Source: Verrucomicrobiota bacterium (GTDB lineage: Bacteria; Verrucomicrobiota; Verrucomicrobiia; Chthoniobacterales; UBA10450). Taken from it: a stretch of 6,106 nt of DNA. Shown here piece by piece: positions 4,868 through 6,106 of this stretch. The DNA is taken from positions 1 to 6,106 of the forward strand of contig QHOR01000100.1 of NCBI GenBank assembly GCA_003219395.1. Reading direction: 5' to 3'. Numbering within the stretch: the stretch's first letter is position 1; each line of letters begins with the position of its first letter. The notes under the pieces are model-generated. The model was not told where the DNA came from, searched no databases, and saw only the letters and a list, made by a program, of their open reading frames with translations. The translations under genes were made by a program, and so were the position numbers.

Positions 4868-5392
4868 ATGTCTAAATCAGTATTCGGTATTGCAACTACA
4901 CAGGGCCAAGCTGAACGAATTGTCCAGCAGCTCGAAAGTCAAGGTTTCGGAATCTCGGAAATTTCAGTGCTCATGCCTGATACAGGCGGCACGCGTGATG
5001 TTGGTCACGTTAAAGCGACCAAGGCGCCGGAGGGCGCAACGACCGGCGCAACCACCGGTGGCGCCACGGGAGGCGTGCTTGGGTTGCTGGCGGGGATTGG
5101 CGCGTTAGCAATTCCCGGCGTCGGTCCGTTTATTGCCGCGGGACCAATTATGGCGGCGCTTAGTGGCGCGGCCGTGGGAGCGGCGACCGGCGGTGTGGTT
5201 GGCGGTTTGATTGGTCTGGGCATTCCGGAGATCGAGGCCAAGCGCTACGAGGAGAAGTTGAAAAAGGGGAATTACCTGATCGCCGTGCACACGGATGAAA
5301 GCGAAGACGTTGACCGGGCGAAAGACATTTTTAAGGCTGCCGGCGCTGAGGACATCAGCACCGTCAGCGAAGCATCGGCACCGAAAGCTTAA
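4868..5392 (+). CDS. General-stress-protein-17M-like glycine-zipper protein (174 aa)
   Basis: Residues 3-37 (VFGIATTQGQAERIVQQLE, then a second strand ISEISVLMP) form the first half of a small alpha/beta fold like Bacillus general stress protein 17M/YflT. Residues 55-120 are a long Gly/Ala-rich hydrophobic insert with regular small-residue spacing (GATTGGATGGVLGLLAGIGA, and GAAVGAATGGVVGGLIGLGI), able to form one or two membrane helices. Residues 121-165 return to a soluble fold, with a charged helix (EIEAKRYEEKLKKG), the strand NYLIAVHTD, and DRAKDIFKAAGAEDIS. The pattern is therefore an alpha/beta domain split by a membrane-seeking insert. Function is unknown; homologues are common in stress clusters of soil bacteria. 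The ribosome-binding site is a weak GAAAG. The preceding gap is 32 bases and the following one 27, which supports an operon. Confidence 0.85.
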   Translation: MSKSVFGIATTQGQAERIVQQLESQGFGISEISVLMPDTGGTRDVGHVKATKAPEGATTGATTGGATGGVLGLLAGIGALAIPGVGPFIAAGPIMAALSGAAVGAATGGVVGGLIGLGIPEIEAKRYEEKLKKGNYLIAVHTDESEDVDRAKDIFKAAGAEDISTVSEASAPKA

Positions 5393-5419
5393 GCTGAAGG
5401 ATGAACAAGGGGAGATTCT

Positions 5420-5710
5420 ATGCCTGACGAAAACCAAATGGATTATGGCTCCGCGGTCCCACCGCACGCGGCAGAACAAGGAGAGCGTGCCGCGACGCAC
5501 GGGCGCAAGGCGGCGGAAGATCTCGGCTCGGCCGCGGGCGCCATGGCCGATGAATATCGAGGCCAGGCGGAGGGGGTATTGGATGATGCGCTGCACCGTG
5601 TTCGCAGTTTCCAGGATGACATCAATCAATACGTGCGCGAGAACCCGATCAGGTCAGTCTTTACAGCACTCGGGGTCGGGTTTGTGCTTGGCGTAATTTT
5701 CCGTCATTAA
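5420..5710 (+). CDS. ElaB/YqjD-like (DUF883-type) membrane-anchored protein (96 aa)
   Basis: The 96-residue product has a hydrophilic N-terminus, a long amphipathic Ala/Glu/Arg-rich helix (about 17-72), and a C-terminal membrane anchor at about 76-94 that starts NPIRSVFTALGVGFVLGVI and ends with the basic FRH. This layout, with RENP directly before a Gly-rich span, is characteristic of the ElaB/YqjD/YgaM group. In E. coli these are stationary-phase inner-membrane proteins, and YqjD and ElaB bind ribosomes through the soluble part. Ribosome binding here is inferred from family only. AAGGGGA at 5407-5413 gives a good start signal. It is the last gene of the cluster; an imperfect hairpin with a short T-rich stretch follows the stop. 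Confidence 0.88.
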   Translation: MPDENQMDYGSAVPPHAAEQGERAATHGRKAAEDLGSAAGAMADEYRGQAEGVLDDALHRVRSFQDDINQYVRENPIRSVFTALGVGFVLGVIFRH

Positions 5711-5725
5711 GGAACACCAGTCGAC

Positions 5726-5757
5726 ATGGGTCGCCGGCTGCGGGCTTCCCATTTGTT
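5726..5757 (+). terminator. Possible imperfect intrinsic terminator after the stress cluster
   Basis: ATGGG (5726-5730) can pair with CCCAT (5748-5752), and inside it GCC (5733-5735) with GGC (5743-5745), leaving a small internal loop and a 7-base loop. TTTGTT follows directly. It lies 15 bases after the last stop of the plus-strand cluster. The stem is broken and the T-tract short, so this is tentative. Confidence 0.35.
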
Positions 5758-6106
5758 GACGGCACCGATAAAGCTATCTCCGGCTTCGGTGCCGAATAGG
5801 ATATTGCGGCGCTCGAATCGCAGAAGCGAAAATTTCCCTATGAATAGCCGCCGCGTCTGGAGCGAACAGTTTGACTACCTTAGCAACAACTTAGTAGGAA
5901 GGTAACTGAAACAATTCCCGGCTAGCTGAATGAACCGAGGTAAATGCACCGCCGGCATACGAGGTGTTGACGTGCCAAGCGAACTTTGCTCCCTAGGCAA
6001 ACATTGTTTGTGCCCAACGTTATGAGTTTATCAGAATTGAAAATTGGCGCCATAATCAGCACGCCCAGGACATTCCTGCGACGCTCCATGGAGAAGCAGT
6101 GATTCA
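5758..6106. other. Stretch with no convincing gene
   Basis: I see no supported coding region here on either strand. A 59-codon frame (5726-5905) and a 26-codon frame (6022-6102) exist on the plus strand, and about 55 codons on the minus strand from an ATG near 6090. Their products are mixed polar, lack family motifs or membrane segments, and have no good ribosome-binding sites. A small hairpin (CAAAC/GTTTG, 5998-6010) is the only structure noticed. No tRNA-like or rRNA-like sequence was recognised. The region may hold the promoter of a gene beyond the right edge. Confidence 0.5.

Noticed and set aside
5105..5629. 174-codon minus-strand frame opposite the 17M-like and ElaB-like genes
   Set aside because: It spans parts of two recognisable genes and their spacer, and its product has no recognisable motif.
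5726..5905. 59-codon plus-strand frame after the stress cluster
   Set aside because: The product is a mixed basic sequence without motifs, the nearest AAGGA is about 12 bases from the ATG, and the start overlaps a possible terminator.

Overview
The window reads as ordinary bacterial chromosome with moderate GC, dominated by small envelope- and stress-associated protein families. Full Shine-Dalgarno sequences (AAGGAGGTGA) are present. The families (DUF1003, DUF1328, Fet4-like low-affinity iron permease, YciE/YciF, BON, general-stress-17M-like, ElaB/YqjD-like) are widespread in soil and freshwater Gram-negative bacteria. A soil lineage such as Verrucomicrobiota or Acidobacteriota would fit, but no marker gene here fixes the phylum. 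The BON protein with a Sec signal and the ElaB-like protein favour a diderm cell. No rRNA, tRNA, CRISPR array, transposase, integrase or phage gene was seen.

Layout. (1) 1-465, minus strand: a DUF1003 membrane protein cut by the left edge, divergent from (2) two tandem DUF1328 micro-membrane genes (560-733 and 953-1123) whose ribosome-binding regions are nearly identical. (3) 1124-1267: a convergent spacer with a hairpin and a 14-bp tandem repeat. (4) 1268-2503, minus strand: a low-affinity iron permease family protein followed by an isochorismatase-like cysteine hydrolase, possibly co-transcribed. (5) 2675-2752: a probable 25-aa single-span membrane peptide. (6) 2984-3445: a 153-aa protein with a glycine-zipper N-terminus and an extremely Lys/Arg-rich histone-H1-like tail. 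(7) 3712-5710, plus strand: a likely stress operon encoding a 38-aa membrane peptide, a YciE/YciF ferritin-like protein, a secreted BON-domain protein, a 17M-like glycine-zipper protein and an ElaB/YqjD-like membrane-anchored protein. (8) 5711-6106: no convincing gene, with a possible imperfect terminator at its start.

Together the genes suggest an envelope-maintenance and general-stress island: many short inner-membrane proteins, two glycine-zipper proteins, a periplasmic BON protein and a ferritin-like protein of the osmotic/oxidative stress type. That is an inference from family membership and gene order, since no regulatory site of a known stress sigma factor could be identified. The least ordinary items are the glycine-zipper/basic-tail protein and the two micro-membrane proteins. 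Nothing in the window shows the hallmarks of a new defence or mobile system.
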